A DNA stretch of 15,607 nucleotides from the NCBI GenBank assembly GCA_934500865.1, contig CAKSUD010000035.1:1-15607 (forward strand), written 5' to 3'. A program made the translations under genes and the position numbers. This document shows, in pieces, positions 6,412-13,281 of this stretch. A model generated the notes under the pieces. The model saw only the letters and a list, made by a program, of their open reading frames with translations, had not been told where the DNA came from and searched no databases. This DNA is from an uncultured Clostridia bacterium (GTDB lineage: Bacteria; Bacillota; Clostridia; TANB77; RGIG9151). The first letter of the stretch is position 1; each line of letters starts with the position of its first letter.

Positions 6412-8305
6412 TAAAGCATTAATATGCAATAACCTAAAAAGATTTTGGTGGGTTTCACTTTTATACACAATAGGATTATTCTTGTTATCACCACTTCTTG
6501 TATTAACAAATATGGGAAACGAGTATGTAACAACAATAGAATTTGACAATATATTTGACGGTACAATATGTTTCCTATTCATAGTACCGGTATTTTTAGC
6601 AGTTATAGTATTTAGGTATATGCAAAATTCAAAATCAATGGTAACTGTTCATGCAATGCCATATAATAGATTAGATTTATATGTAAACAACATAATTTCA
6701 GGATTAATTTTGCTAGTAGTTCCAATATTATTAAACACAGCATTATTATCATACATCGAACTGTTCGTAACAAACGGAATACTATTTGAGACAGGTATAA
6801 TAATGAAATACTTGTGGATATCACTATTAGTAAGCATAACATTATTCTCAATAACAGTAGCAGTCGGAATGGTAACAGGTAGCAGTATAGCTCAAATAAT
6901 ATTCACATACATAATAAACTTCTTACCAGCAGGAATTATAGTAATACTTAATTTCTTGCTTAACGGAATAATTTATGGATTTACAGGAGTATCAGAAGAA
7001 GGTGTAGTAGAACTTGCAAAACTCTCGCCAATAGTTCAAACAATATTCTTAAGAAGCAGAGATTCATTAAATGAATTCCTAATACCTGATATAGTTTTAG
7101 TAGTATTAGCATTAGTCATAGGATACTTCATATATAAGTACAGAAACCTCGAAGACGCAGGAGAAGTAATAAGCGGAAAATTTGTAAAGCCAATATTTAA
7201 ATATGGCGTAACAATTTGTGTAATGCTAGTAGGCGTTATATATGTAAAAGGAATTTTTGAAATAGAAAATCCAAATTTCTTAGTATATATATTGTTTGCA
7301 TTATTGGGTTACGTGGCAGCAGAAATGTTACTCAGAAAATCATTTAAGATACTAAACTCATATAAAGGATTTGTTGGATTTGTAGGTGCATTTGCAATAG
7401 TTGTAGCATGTGTTCACTTTGACATTTTCGGTTATGAAAGTTTCGTGCCAAAAGCACAAGACATAGAATGTTTCACACTCGGTTCATCAAAATCAAATAT
7501 AGACATATATAGATATAACGGAGACAAAACAGGCGTTTTAACAAGTGACGAAAATATTGAAAGAATAGTAAATCTTAGTAAAGATATAGTTGCAAATAAA
7601 GAAAAAAATATGAAAGAAAACGGTTTAATTTCAGTTAACTATCTACTAAACAACGGAAGAGTAGTAAGTAGGGCGTATAGAGTTAATGAGTTAAAATATA
7701 AAGATAAATTACAAGAAATTCGTCAAAGTAGCGAATATAAGTTATCTAAAGTAGAACTATTCAAAAGAAAAATAGAAGAAGTAGATTCAATAAGAATATC
7801 AAATAATATGTTCGGAAGTAAAACAGCAACCATTACTAATAGGGCAGAAATATCTGAGTTAGTAGACGCAATTAAAAAAGATGTATTAAGCGATAATTAC
7901 GGGAACATATACGACTATACATATGAATATGAAAGATATGGTGATGATGGTGTATATCTCGTGAGTATAATGTATAAAAACGTAAACTCTAGAGACGTAG
8001 AGTACTATACAACAGAAACACTTCATTTTAATAAAAAATGCGTAAATCTTTATAACTTTATAGAATCAAAGGCACAAGAGGTTCAAGTAAAGGCAGAAGA
8101 AATAGAAAGAATAGAAATACACGATAACAACGGCGAAATCGTAAAAGTAATACAAGATAGAGCCGAAATAGAAAAAGCATTAACAGATATAAAGACTTTC
8201 AATGTAGCTAATATAGTAGGAAATGTAGAAGATGTAACATATGAAGGAATAATAGAAGTTAAATTTACAGATGGCACAGTAGACTGGGTAGAGCTTTATC
8301 AGTAA
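6389..8305 (+). CDS. ABC-2-type permease with a large C-terminal extracytoplasmic domain
   Basis: About 638 residues from a GTG start, chosen because a perfect GGAGGTGA (6376-6383) sits 5 nt upstream. The in-frame ATG at 6368 lacks a site. Roughly nine hydrophobic segments occupy residues 18-348 (for example FLFIVPVFLAVIVF, LILLVVPILL, IVLVVLALVIGYFIY, FVGAFAIVVACVHF). The remaining 290 residues or so are soluble and rich in charged residues, with a repeated pattern of two alpha/beta units (for example VDSIRISNN and IERIEIHDNN). The gene overlaps the ATPase by 23 nt, so the two should form one transporter. The layout resembles YtrA-linked permeases with a C-terminal DUF of the DUF6449 kind, but I assign this from memory of the architecture. 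The substrate is unknown. Confidence 0.85.
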   Translation: MKLTRLFNKALICNNLKRFWWVSLLYTIGLFLLSPLLVLTNMGNEYVTTIEFDNIFDGTICFLFIVPVFLAVIVFRYMQNSKSMVTVHAMPYNRLDLYVNNIISGLILLVVPILLNTALLSYIELFVTNGILFETGIIMKYLWISLLVSITLFSITVAVGMVTGSSIAQIIFTYIINFLPAGIIVILNFLLNGIIYGFTGVSEEGVVELAKLSPIVQTIFLRSRDSLNEFLIPDIVLVVLALVIGYFIYKYRNLEDAGEVISGKFVKPIFKYGVTICVMLVGVIYVKGIFEIENPNFLVYILFALLGYVAAEMLLRKSFKILNSYKGFVGFVGAFAIVVACVHFDIFGYESFVPKAQDIECFTLGSSKSNIDIYRYNGDKTGVLTSDENIERIVNLSKDIVANKEKNMKENGLISVNYLLNNGRVVSRAYRVNELKYKDKLQEIRQSSEYKLSKVELFKRKIEEVDSIRISNNMFGSKTATITNRAEISELVDAIKKDVLSDNYGNIYDYTYEYERYGDDGVYLVSIMYKNVNSRDVEYYTTETLHFNKKCVNLYNFIESKAQEVQVKAEEIERIEIHDNNGEIVKVIQDRAEIEKALTDIKTFNVANIVGNVEDVTYEGIIEVKFTDGTVDWVELYQ

Positions 8306-8310
8306 GTAGT

Positions 8311-8406
8311 TTACCAATTGACCGAAAAGTTAATATAGTTCACTTTTAAGTCGATGTGATAATTCCTATATTATCAGTAAAATATATATGTATATTTAAT
8401 TGGTAA
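8311..8406. repeat. Nested inverted repeats upstream of the XRE regulator
   Basis: TTACCAATT (8311-8319) and AATTGGTAA (8398-8406) are a perfect 9-bp inverted repeat separated by 78 nt. Inside it, TGATAAT (8357-8363) and ATTATCA (8370-8376) form a 7-bp inverted repeat with a 6-nt spacer. The inner one has the size of an XRE operator and may be the autoregulatory site of the next gene. No convincing promoter was found here. Confidence 0.5.
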
Positions 8407-8421
8407 TAGGAGGATGAAAAT

Positions 8422-8754
8422 ATGGAATATAAACTTGTCGGAAATAAAGTTAAGAAAGCAAGACGTGAAAAAGGAATTACACAAGAAAAGTTTGCTGAAG
8501 AACTCGGAGTTTCAGTTAGCTTTATAAGCCAAGTTGAGTCGGGAGATAAAAAATTTAATTTATCAAGAATAAGCGAAGTAAGTCAAATACTAGAAAAACC
8601 GGTTGGATATTTCATAGACGGATATACAGAAGAAGCAGGACCGGGATCTGACTTTGAGAAAATCAACAGCATATTAAAGAATATGACCAAAAAGCAACTA
8701 CGTTTAAGCTTAGAAGTAATTAGAGCTATAGAAAAAATAGATAACGAAGACTAA
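8422..8754 (+). CDS. XRE-family HTH transcriptional regulator
   Basis: A 110-residue protein. Residues 6-62 are a Cro/C1-type helix-turn-helix (VKKARREKGITQEKFAEELGV, SVSFISQVESGDKKFNLSRI, followed by a third-helix region ending PVGYFIDG). The short C-terminal tail (about 68-110) is helical and may dimerise. TAGGAGGATG upstream of the ATG is the ribosome binding site. The gene is single, bounded by the inverted repeats at 8311-8406 and a terminator at 8756-8791. Its target is unknown. The neighbouring ClpX-like gene has its own promoter, so co-regulation is only a possibility. Confidence 0.88.
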   Translation: MEYKLVGNKVKKARREKGITQEKFAEELGVSVSFISQVESGDKKFNLSRISEVSQILEKPVGYFIDGYTEEAGPGSDFEKINSILKNMTKKQLRLSLEVIRAIEKIDNED

Positions 8755-8755
8755 A

Positions 8756-8791
8756 AAAAACAGCTATTTCCAATAGGAGATAGCTGTTTTT
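8756..8791 (+). terminator. Intrinsic terminator after the XRE gene
   Basis: AAAAACAGCTAT (8756-8767) pairs with ATAGCTGTTTTT (8780-8791). An inner TCC-aata-GGA helix caps the hairpin. It starts 2 nt after the stop codon. Confidence 0.88.
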
Positions 8792-8793
8792 GC

Positions 8794-8822
8794 TTGACAT
8801 AAAAAGTGAGATGATGTATTAT
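8794..8822 (+). promoter_or_regulatory. Promoter of the ClpX-like gene
   Basis: TTGACA (8794-8799), a 17-nt spacer and TATTAT (8817-8822). It begins right after the terminator, so the downstream gene is independently transcribed, with a leader of about 75 nt. Confidence 0.75.
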
Positions 8823-8901
8823 ATAAAAGCAAAAATCCAATAGTAAATAAGCATATGTGTTTATGCTTAAAACAATTCTACCAACTATGGAGGAGAATAA
8901 T

Positions 8902-10350
8902 ATGAAGAAGTGTGTAATCTGCGGCAAGGAAATTAAAACCGAAATCGATCCGGCAACCACAGTATTTGCAGTTAACCTAAACCCTTGCATTTGCAGTGAA
9001 TGTGTAATGGAACTCTTCGATATGTACTGTGAAAAGGACGAAAACATCAATCAGTACAAAACATGTATCAAAGTCGCAGTTAAGACAGTTATAATGAACT
9101 ATCCGGAAGAATGGAAAGACAGCATTGAAGACTACGTCATGGCTGAACTTCAAAGAGGATATGCACTAGTCGGAAAAAACTTTGATGATGCCAAAGCCAG
9201 GGAAATGATTAATAACCTAAAGGACAGCATCGAAAGAGAACCTGAGAGGTTCGAACAAACGCGAGAATACTACAAGAACAATAAAAACATAGAAGAAGAC
9301 GACAAAGTCGTGATGAAAACTGTGTCCGAAATCAGATTAAAATTTGACGGTACTGATGATATTCAAGCCAAGTTTAGAGAAGTAATCCCCCAAGTCAAGC
9401 AATTGATAAAGGGCCAGGACACAGCGGTCGAGCAAATTGGAAGAGTGTTTTTACATAATCAACAGTGCATTCGCTATAATAGCCAAAATCCAATGCAACC
9501 AAAAATCCTAAAGCAAAACATGATACTCGTAGGACCTAGCGGGACAGGAAAAACTGCTACTATCACAGAGTATTGTAGATTGCTCGGGCTTCCGTACGTT
9601 ATAGCCGACATGACAAACTACACTCAAGCAGGTTACCAAGGTGCATGTGTAGAAAGTATATTTGCATCTCTCGTTCGCGAAGCCGGTGGAGACATTGAAC
9701 TTGCACAAAAAGGAATAATCATAATGGACGAAGCCGATAAAAACGAAAATAAGGAAAGTAGTAGCGAAATAGACGTTGGCGGAAAAGGCGTTATAGACTC
9801 GCTGCTAAAAAAAATCGAAGGATGCAAAATCGAGCTTGGAAGAGGTCAAGTATTTGACTCAGCCAATACCACATTCGTAGCAATGGGCGTCTATCCGAGA
9901 CTTTATGACATTAGAAAAGAGAGAATGACAGGAAAAAGGGCGATAGGCTTTGCAGCGTCTAGCAACGAAGTAAAAGACTATGGAGAATTTATTTCTGATG
10001 ACTTCGTAAAGCATGGCTTTACAAAGGAATACGTAGGAAGATTTTCTGCCATTGTTGAGATGAAAGACTTGACAGACGAAATTTTCAGCGACATTTTAAG
10101 AAACTCTAAGAATTCAGCGTATCGTCAGTATAAATCTATGCTTGACTACTTCTATAATGTAGAACTGGAAATAACCAAAGCCGGAGAAAAGAGCATCATC
10201 GAGCAAGCAAGAAAGTATAACACCGGTGCAAGAGGACTTCATAGATGTATTTCCAAAATACTCGAGAAGGTCGAAACAGATTTTATGCTAAGAGACGTAG
10301 AATGTAAGAAAGTCATAATTGACAAAAATAACGAAATAAGAATGGAGTAA
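8902..10350 (+). CDS. ClpX-like AAA+ unfoldase with C4 zinc finger and extra linker domain
   Basis: A 482-residue protein. The start at 8902 has GGAGGAG 6 nt upstream. The in-frame ATG at 8857 has no site and would place 15 residues before the zinc finger. N-terminal C4 zinc finger: Cys4-x-x-Cys7 and Cys31-x-x-Cys34, as in ClpX. An acidic, helical segment of about 110 residues (44-155) has no counterpart I recognise in ClpX. The AAA+ module has Walker A GPSGTGKT (211-218), pore-1 loop GYQG (244-247; ClpX has GYVG), Walker B IIIMDEADK (272-280), a ClpP-docking-like IGF loop (348-350), arginine finger GRF (379-381) and sensor 2 TGARGL (441-446). Sensor 1 reads FVAMG instead of ClpX FICGG. It probably unfolds proteins, perhaps for ClpP, with changed substrate choice. 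Codon use is richer in C-ending codons than in its neighbours. Confidence 0.8.
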   Translation: MKKCVICGKEIKTEIDPATTVFAVNLNPCICSECVMELFDMYCEKDENINQYKTCIKVAVKTVIMNYPEEWKDSIEDYVMAELQRGYALVGKNFDDAKAREMINNLKDSIEREPERFEQTREYYKNNKNIEEDDKVVMKTVSEIRLKFDGTDDIQAKFREVIPQVKQLIKGQDTAVEQIGRVFLHNQQCIRYNSQNPMQPKILKQNMILVGPSGTGKTATITEYCRLLGLPYVIADMTNYTQAGYQGACVESIFASLVREAGGDIELAQKGIIIMDEADKNENKESSSEIDVGGKGVIDSLLKKIEGCKIELGRGQVFDSANTTFVAMGVYPRLYDIRKERMTGKRAIGFAASSNEVKDYGEFISDDFVKHGFTKEYVGRFSAIVEMKDLTDEIFSDILRNSKNSAYRQYKSMLDYFYNVELEITKAGEKSIIEQARKYNTGARGLHRCISKILEKVETDFMLRDVECKKVIIDKNNEIRME

Positions 10351-10353
10351 TAG

Positions 10354-10380
10354 AAAAAGAGGCCTAGTTGCCTCTTTTTT
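10354..10380 (+). terminator. Intrinsic terminator of the ClpX-like gene
   Basis: AAAAAGAGGC (10354-10363) pairs with GCCTCTTTTT (10370-10379) around a 6-nt loop, followed by T-rich sequence. Confidence 0.9.
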
Positions 10381-10390
10381 CTTTATTTTC

Positions 10391-10627
10391 TAGGAAAGTT
10401 CGAGCTATGAGTTAAAACTTTAACTTAGTACAAACCCGGTCTAATTAAAATTTAGCTGATGAAATCAGCGTTAAAAATTTTAATTAGTAGCTCGAACGAC
10501 CGAAAGAAAACAAAAGTGTTTGTCTAAATCTTTGATTTAGCAACAAACAGTTTCACAGAGTGCAAAAAGTTCATTGATATTGTTGACCGAAGGTCAACAT
10601 AGCGTGGACTTTAGTCCACTTTTTTTA
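10391..10627 (+). ncRNA. Large structured noncoding RNA with pseudoknot and terminator
   Basis: This stretch has no open reading frame but a dense, coherent fold. P1: GTTCGAGCTA (10398-10407) with TAGCTCGAAC (10488-10497). P2: 10408-10415 with 10420-10427, stacked on P1. P3: a 13-bp CTAATTAAAATTT helix (10441-10453 with 10475-10487), capped by GCTGAT-gaa-ATCAGC (10455-10469). P1, P2 and P3 form a three-way junction. Its joining strand ends in CGGTC (10437-10441), which can pair with GACCG (10498-10502) just 3' of P1, giving a pseudoknot. Then come P4 (10517-10523 with 10543-10549, containing CTAAATC-ttt-GATTTAG), P5 TGTTGACC-gaa-GGTCAACA (10581-10599) and a terminator hairpin GTGGAC-ttta-GTCCAC plus T-tract (10604-10626). 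The class is not identified. The raiA-motif RNA of Firmicutes is one candidate. No clear promoter was found. Confidence 0.7.
10604..10626 (+). terminator. Terminator ending the structured RNA
   Basis: GTGGAC (10604-10609) and GTCCAC (10614-10619) around TTTA, followed by seven T. The T-tract is only on the plus-strand side, which fixes the direction of the RNA. Confidence 0.85.
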
Positions 10628-10638
10628 TTCCAAGGTAA

Positions 10639-10662
10639 TATTATTTATTAAAATAAATAATA
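10639..10662. repeat. 10-bp all-A/T inverted repeat
   Basis: TATTATTTAT (10639-10648) and ATAAATAATA (10653-10662) around TAAA. It lies between the RNA terminator and the KilA-N promoter. Its role is unknown, and a chance origin in AT-rich DNA is possible. Confidence 0.5.
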
Positions 10663-10676
10663 GCTGATGCTTTTAC

Positions 10677-10706
10677 TTGACAGATATAGGAAAAAATTTC
10701 TATAAT
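10677..10706 (+). promoter_or_regulatory. Consensus promoter of the KilA-N gene
   Basis: TTGACA (10677-10682), an 18-nt spacer and TATAAT (10701-10706), both hexamers perfect. The predicted start lies inside the palindrome at 10711-10723, leaving a leader of only about 20 nt. Confidence 0.85.
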
Positions 10707-10710
10707 ATTC

Positions 10711-10723
10711 ATGTAATTTACAT
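10711..10723. promoter_or_regulatory. Perfect 13-bp palindrome at the KilA-N transcription start, candidate operator
   Basis: ATGTAA-T-TTACAT lies 4 nt after the -10 element and covers the expected start point. A protein bound here would block a promoter of full consensus strength, so this is a likely operator. The binder could be the KilA-N protein itself or another regulator. Confidence 0.7.
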
Positions 10724-10732
10724 AGACTGGAA

Positions 10733-11596
10733 GTGAAAAATATTATAAAAGCACAAATAAAAGTGAAAGATAATTTGGTCAGTGTTATGAGAGTCGGAGA
10801 TATAGATTATATTTCGTTAACAGATTTGGCACGATATAAAAATCCACTAGCTCCCGGAGATGTTATTATAAAATGGATGAGTAATAAAAGTTCTTTTGAT
10901 TTCTACTGCTTATGGGAAGAACTTTCAAATTCTAATTTTAAACTAGCGGAATCCCGCGAGTTTAAAATCGATTCTGCAACACAATCTTTTACGATGAGCC
11001 CATCTAGATGGATTAAAGAAACAAATGCAATAGGGTTTATTTCTAAAAGAGGTAAATATGATGGAGGAACATTTGCACATCCAGATATAGCACTTGAATT
11101 CGCATCGTGGATAGAACCAGCATTTAAGCTATATTTAATAAAAGAATTCGAAAGATTAAAGCAAAATGAATGCTATCAGAATAAAATTGACTGGTCGGTA
11201 AGGCGAGAAATTGCGAAGACAAATTATAAAATACACACGGATAGCATAAGAGCAAATCTAGTTCCAACACTTACAGAAAAGCAAAAACTATATGTTTATG
11301 CGAATGAAGCAGATATTTTAAATGTTGCTTTATTCGGAATGACTGCAAAAGAGTGGAAAGATAAAAATCCTAATTTAGTTGGTAATATGCGCGATTATGC
11401 AAATGTTCTTCAACTAATTATTTTGGTAAATCTTGAAAACTTAAATGCACAAATGATAAAAAGTGGTTTAAAACAGCAAGAAAGATTAGAAAAATTAAAT
11501 GTAATAGCTAAAGAACAATATACACTTTTGTGTGATAGTAATGGCATTAAAAAAATTGAATTACTAGATGATAAAAATGACAAGCTAAATCAATAA
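10733..11596 (+). CDS. KilA-N domain DNA-binding protein
   Basis: A 287-residue protein from a GTG start. The frame has no ATG until residue 19, inside the domain, and only a weak GGA precedes the GTG, so the start is tentative. Residues about 8-143 form a KilA-N domain: VMRVGDIDYISLTDLARYKN, VIIKWMSNKSSFDFYCLWEEL, GKYDGGTFAHPDIALEFASWIEPAFKLYLIKEFERL. The remaining 140 residues are helical, with DWSVRREIAKTNYKIHTDSI and EADILNVALFGMTAKEWK, a C-terminal domain often seen with KilA-N in Firmicutes. KilA-N proteins are common in phages and mobile DNA and are thought to bind DNA, but their physiological role is largely unknown. The gene stands alone with its own promoter and terminator, convergent with asd. 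Confidence 0.85.
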   Translation: MKNIIKAQIKVKDNLVSVMRVGDIDYISLTDLARYKNPLAPGDVIIKWMSNKSSFDFYCLWEELSNSNFKLAESREFKIDSATQSFTMSPSRWIKETNAIGFISKRGKYDGGTFAHPDIALEFASWIEPAFKLYLIKEFERLKQNECYQNKIDWSVRREIAKTNYKIHTDSIRANLVPTLTEKQKLYVYANEADILNVALFGMTAKEWKDKNPNLVGNMRDYANVLQLIILVNLENLNAQMIKSGLKQQERLEKLNVIAKEQYTLLCDSNGIKKIELLDDKNDKLNQ

Positions 11597-11601
11597 AAGA
11601 A

Positions 11602-11624
11602 AAAAAGAGGCCTAGCCTCTTTTT
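11602..11624. terminator. Bidirectional terminator between the KilA-N gene and asd
   Basis: AAAAAGAGGC (11602-11611) pairs with GCCTCTTTTT (11615-11624) around a 3-nt loop. The minus-strand asd stop codon TAG (11614-11612) lies at the loop, so the hairpin includes the last asd codons. Confidence 0.9.
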
Positions 11625-12604
11625 GCTTTTATTAAATTCTCCATAATAGAAATCGCGTTAGTAGCCGCACCCTTTCTTAAATTATCCGCAACAACCCACA
11701 TATTAATTCCATTCATAACACTATAATCACGTCTAATTCTTCCAACAAAAACTTCATCATAGCCTTCTGCAAAAATCGGCATAGGATAAACATTTTCAGC
11801 CAAATTATCTTGGACAACAATTCCGGGAGCATTAGATAAAACATCAAAAACCTCATTCATCATAAAACTCTTTTCGAATTCAACATTTATAGACTCACTA
11901 TGACCATGAAAAACAGGAACCCTTACAGTAGTAGCAGTAATTTGAATATTAAAATCATTTAATATTTTTTGAGTCTCGTTAACCATCTTCATTTCTTCCT
12001 TAGAATAACCATTTTCTAAAAAAGAATCTATATGAGGAATACAGTTTCCAAAAATCTGGTAAGGAAATTTCTCAGTAGTTTTTATTCCCTCAACTCCATT
12101 TTTCAAATCCATATAACCTTTAAGTCCTGCCCCGGACACAGCCTGGTAAGTAGAATACACAATACGCTTTATACGAAAAGCATCATGTAGAGGCTTAAGA
12201 GCCACAACAGCCTGGATAGTAGAGCAATTAGGATTAGCAATAATACCATGATTATTAAAAGCAGCCTCCATGTTAACCTCAGGCACAACTAAAGGAACAT
12301 CCGCATCCATTCTCCAAGCACTACTATTATCTATAACGGTACAATTATGTGCAGCAGCAATTGGAGCATACTTTTTAGATATATCTCCACCGGCAGAAAA
12401 TAAGGCAAAATCAAAACCGGAATCAAAAGAATTTTCATTTAACTCATTAAAAATATATTCTTTCCCCAAAAAAGTCACAGACTTACCGGCAGAACGAGCA
12501 GAAGAAAACAAAACGTATTCATCAATATGTAAATTCTTCTCCTCTAAAACTTTTAAAAACATTCTTCCAACCATACCACTTGCACCAACAATAGCAACAC
12601 GCAT
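11612..12604 (-). CDS. asd: Aspartate-semialdehyde dehydrogenase
   Basis: A 330-residue protein of normal length. It has an N-terminal NADP-binding glycine motif VGASGMVG (6-13), SSARSAG (34-40), the catalytic cysteine Cys127 in NPNCST, the substrate-binding SGAGLKG stretch (157-163), and the catalytic histidine His235 in RVPVFHGHSE (228-237). It reduces L-aspartyl-4-phosphate to aspartate semialdehyde, the branch point to lysine, diaminopimelate for peptidoglycan, threonine and methionine. A good GGAGG site lies 5 nt before the ATG. The gene is a single unit on the minus strand, and other pathway genes (dapA, dapB, aspartokinase) are not adjacent. A perfect 16-bp palindrome in the leader (12619-12634) may regulate it. 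Confidence 0.96.
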   Translation of the reverse strand: MRVAIVGASGMVGRMFLKVLEEKNLHIDEYVLFSSARSAGKSVTFLGKEYIFNELNENSFDSGFDFALFSAGGDISKKYAPIAAAHNCTVIDNSSAWRMDADVPLVVPEVNMEAAFNNHGIIANPNCSTIQAVVALKPLHDAFRIKRIVYSTYQAVSGAGLKGYMDLKNGVEGIKTTEKFPYQIFGNCIPHIDSFLENGYSKEEMKMVNETQKILNDFNIQITATTVRVPVFHGHSESINVEFEKSFMMNEVFDVLSNAPGIVVQDNLAENVYPMPIFAEGYDEVFVGRIRRDYSVMNGINMWVVADNLRKGAATNAISIMENLIKAKRG

Positions 12605-12618
12605 AAAAACCTCCGTTC

Positions 12619-12634
12619 TGACAATAAATTGTCA
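12619..12634. promoter_or_regulatory. Perfect 16-bp palindrome in the asd leader
   Basis: TGACAAT-AA-ATTGTCA lies 15-30 nt upstream of the asd start codon, immediately before its ribosome binding site. It could be an operator or an RNA hairpin. The minus-strand promoter upstream is weak (TTAACC, 18 nt, TATTAT near 12665-12695). Confidence 0.55.
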
Positions 12635-12696
12635 ACAAAAAATAATTAAATCTCCATAATTAAATAATATGAAAAGAAACGTAAAAAGGTTAACAA

Positions 12697-12726
12697 GTGA
12701 CATTGATATAAAAATCCAAGTATAAA
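12697..12726 (+). promoter_or_regulatory. Promoter of the CmpB-like gene
   Basis: GTGACA (12697-12702), an 18-nt spacer and TATAAA (12721-12726), about 40 nt before the start codon. Confidence 0.5.
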
Positions 12727-12765
12727 TTTAGTCTCAAATACGAATAATTAACATAGGTGAAATTT

Positions 12766-13155
12766 ATGTACACATTTAGAGAACTTGGAATTGTATTTTT
12801 AATCGGCGGAATAGGCTATGGAATAATGGAAATTTTATTTAGAGGATATACACATTGGAGTATGTTAGTAACAGGCGGAATATGCTTTTTTATATTTTAT
12901 TTAATAAATTTTAGTCTTGAAACTCATAATTTACTTATAAGATGTATCTTTTCCACACTAATAATAACCACATTAGAATTTATAGTAGGTTATATAGTAA
13001 ATATAGTGCTAAAATGGAATGTATGGGATTATTCGCATATGCCATATAACATAAAAGGGCAAATATGCCTAGGCTTCTCGGGAATATGGTTAATACTGGG
13101 AATACCAATGACAATTCTATCGGATAAACTCAGAGAAATTCTGTATTTTAGGTAA
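12766..13155 (+). CDS. Four-helix membrane protein of the ABC_trans_CmpB-like family
   Basis: 129 residues from the ATG at 12766, chosen because AGGTGA (12755-12760) lies 5 nt upstream. An in-frame GTG at 12757 overlaps that site. Four hydrophobic segments are visible (about 7-25, 33-50, 58-82 and 100-117). The segment with Glu71, Gly75 and Asn79, then WDYS (87-90), PYNIKGQICLGFS (93-105) and Trp108, matches the conserved C-terminal half of the family named putative ABC transporter type IV (ABC_trans_CmpB). The family name does not establish transport, and no ATPase gene is adjacent. The true function is unknown. Confidence 0.7.
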   Translation: MYTFRELGIVFLIGGIGYGIMEILFRGYTHWSMLVTGGICFFIFYLINFSLETHNLLIRCIFSTLIITTLEFIVGYIVNIVLKWNVWDYSHMPYNIKGQICLGFSGIWLILGIPMTILSDKLREILYFR

Positions 13156-13172
13156 TAAATTAGCCGTAACTG

Positions 13173-13201
13173 TTGCAAAGACAAAGCTTTTATGGTAACA
13201 T
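13173..13201 (+). promoter_or_regulatory. Promoter of the small membrane protein pair
   Basis: TTGCAA (13173-13178), a 17-nt spacer and TAACAT (13196-13201), with TGG just before it (extended -10). A leader of about 75 nt follows, containing the hairpin at 13229-13250. Confidence 0.5.
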
Positions 13202-13228
13202 AATAAGGTACGAATATCCACATATGAA

Positions 13229-13250
13229 AAAAGAGATTTTTTTCTCTTTT
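13229..13250 (+). terminator. Hairpin AAAAGAGA/TCTCTTTT, weak terminator or leader element
   Basis: An 8-bp stem (13229-13236 with 13243-13250) around six T. Little T-tract follows beyond the stem. It may end the CmpB-like transcript, but the promoter at 13173-13201 lies upstream of it, so it would also be in the leader of the next gene. Confidence 0.45.
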
Positions 13251-13281
13251 GAACGAACCAAATTTTTTAGGAGGTTTACTT

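Noticed and set aside
10319..10351. TTGACA at 10319-10324 as the promoter of the structured RNA
   Set aside because: No acceptable -10 hexamer lies 16-18 nt downstream, and the terminator at 10354-10380 would intervene.
10391..10627. tmRNA, 6S RNA or RNase P as the identity of the structured RNA
   Set aside because: There is no tRNA-like acceptor end or tag frame, it is not one long bulged hairpin, and the conserved RNase P core motifs were not seen.
12270..12659. 129-codon plus-strand open frame inside asd
   Set aside because: It is antisense to a clear aspartate-semialdehyde dehydrogenase, has no ribosome binding site and shows no recognisable protein features.
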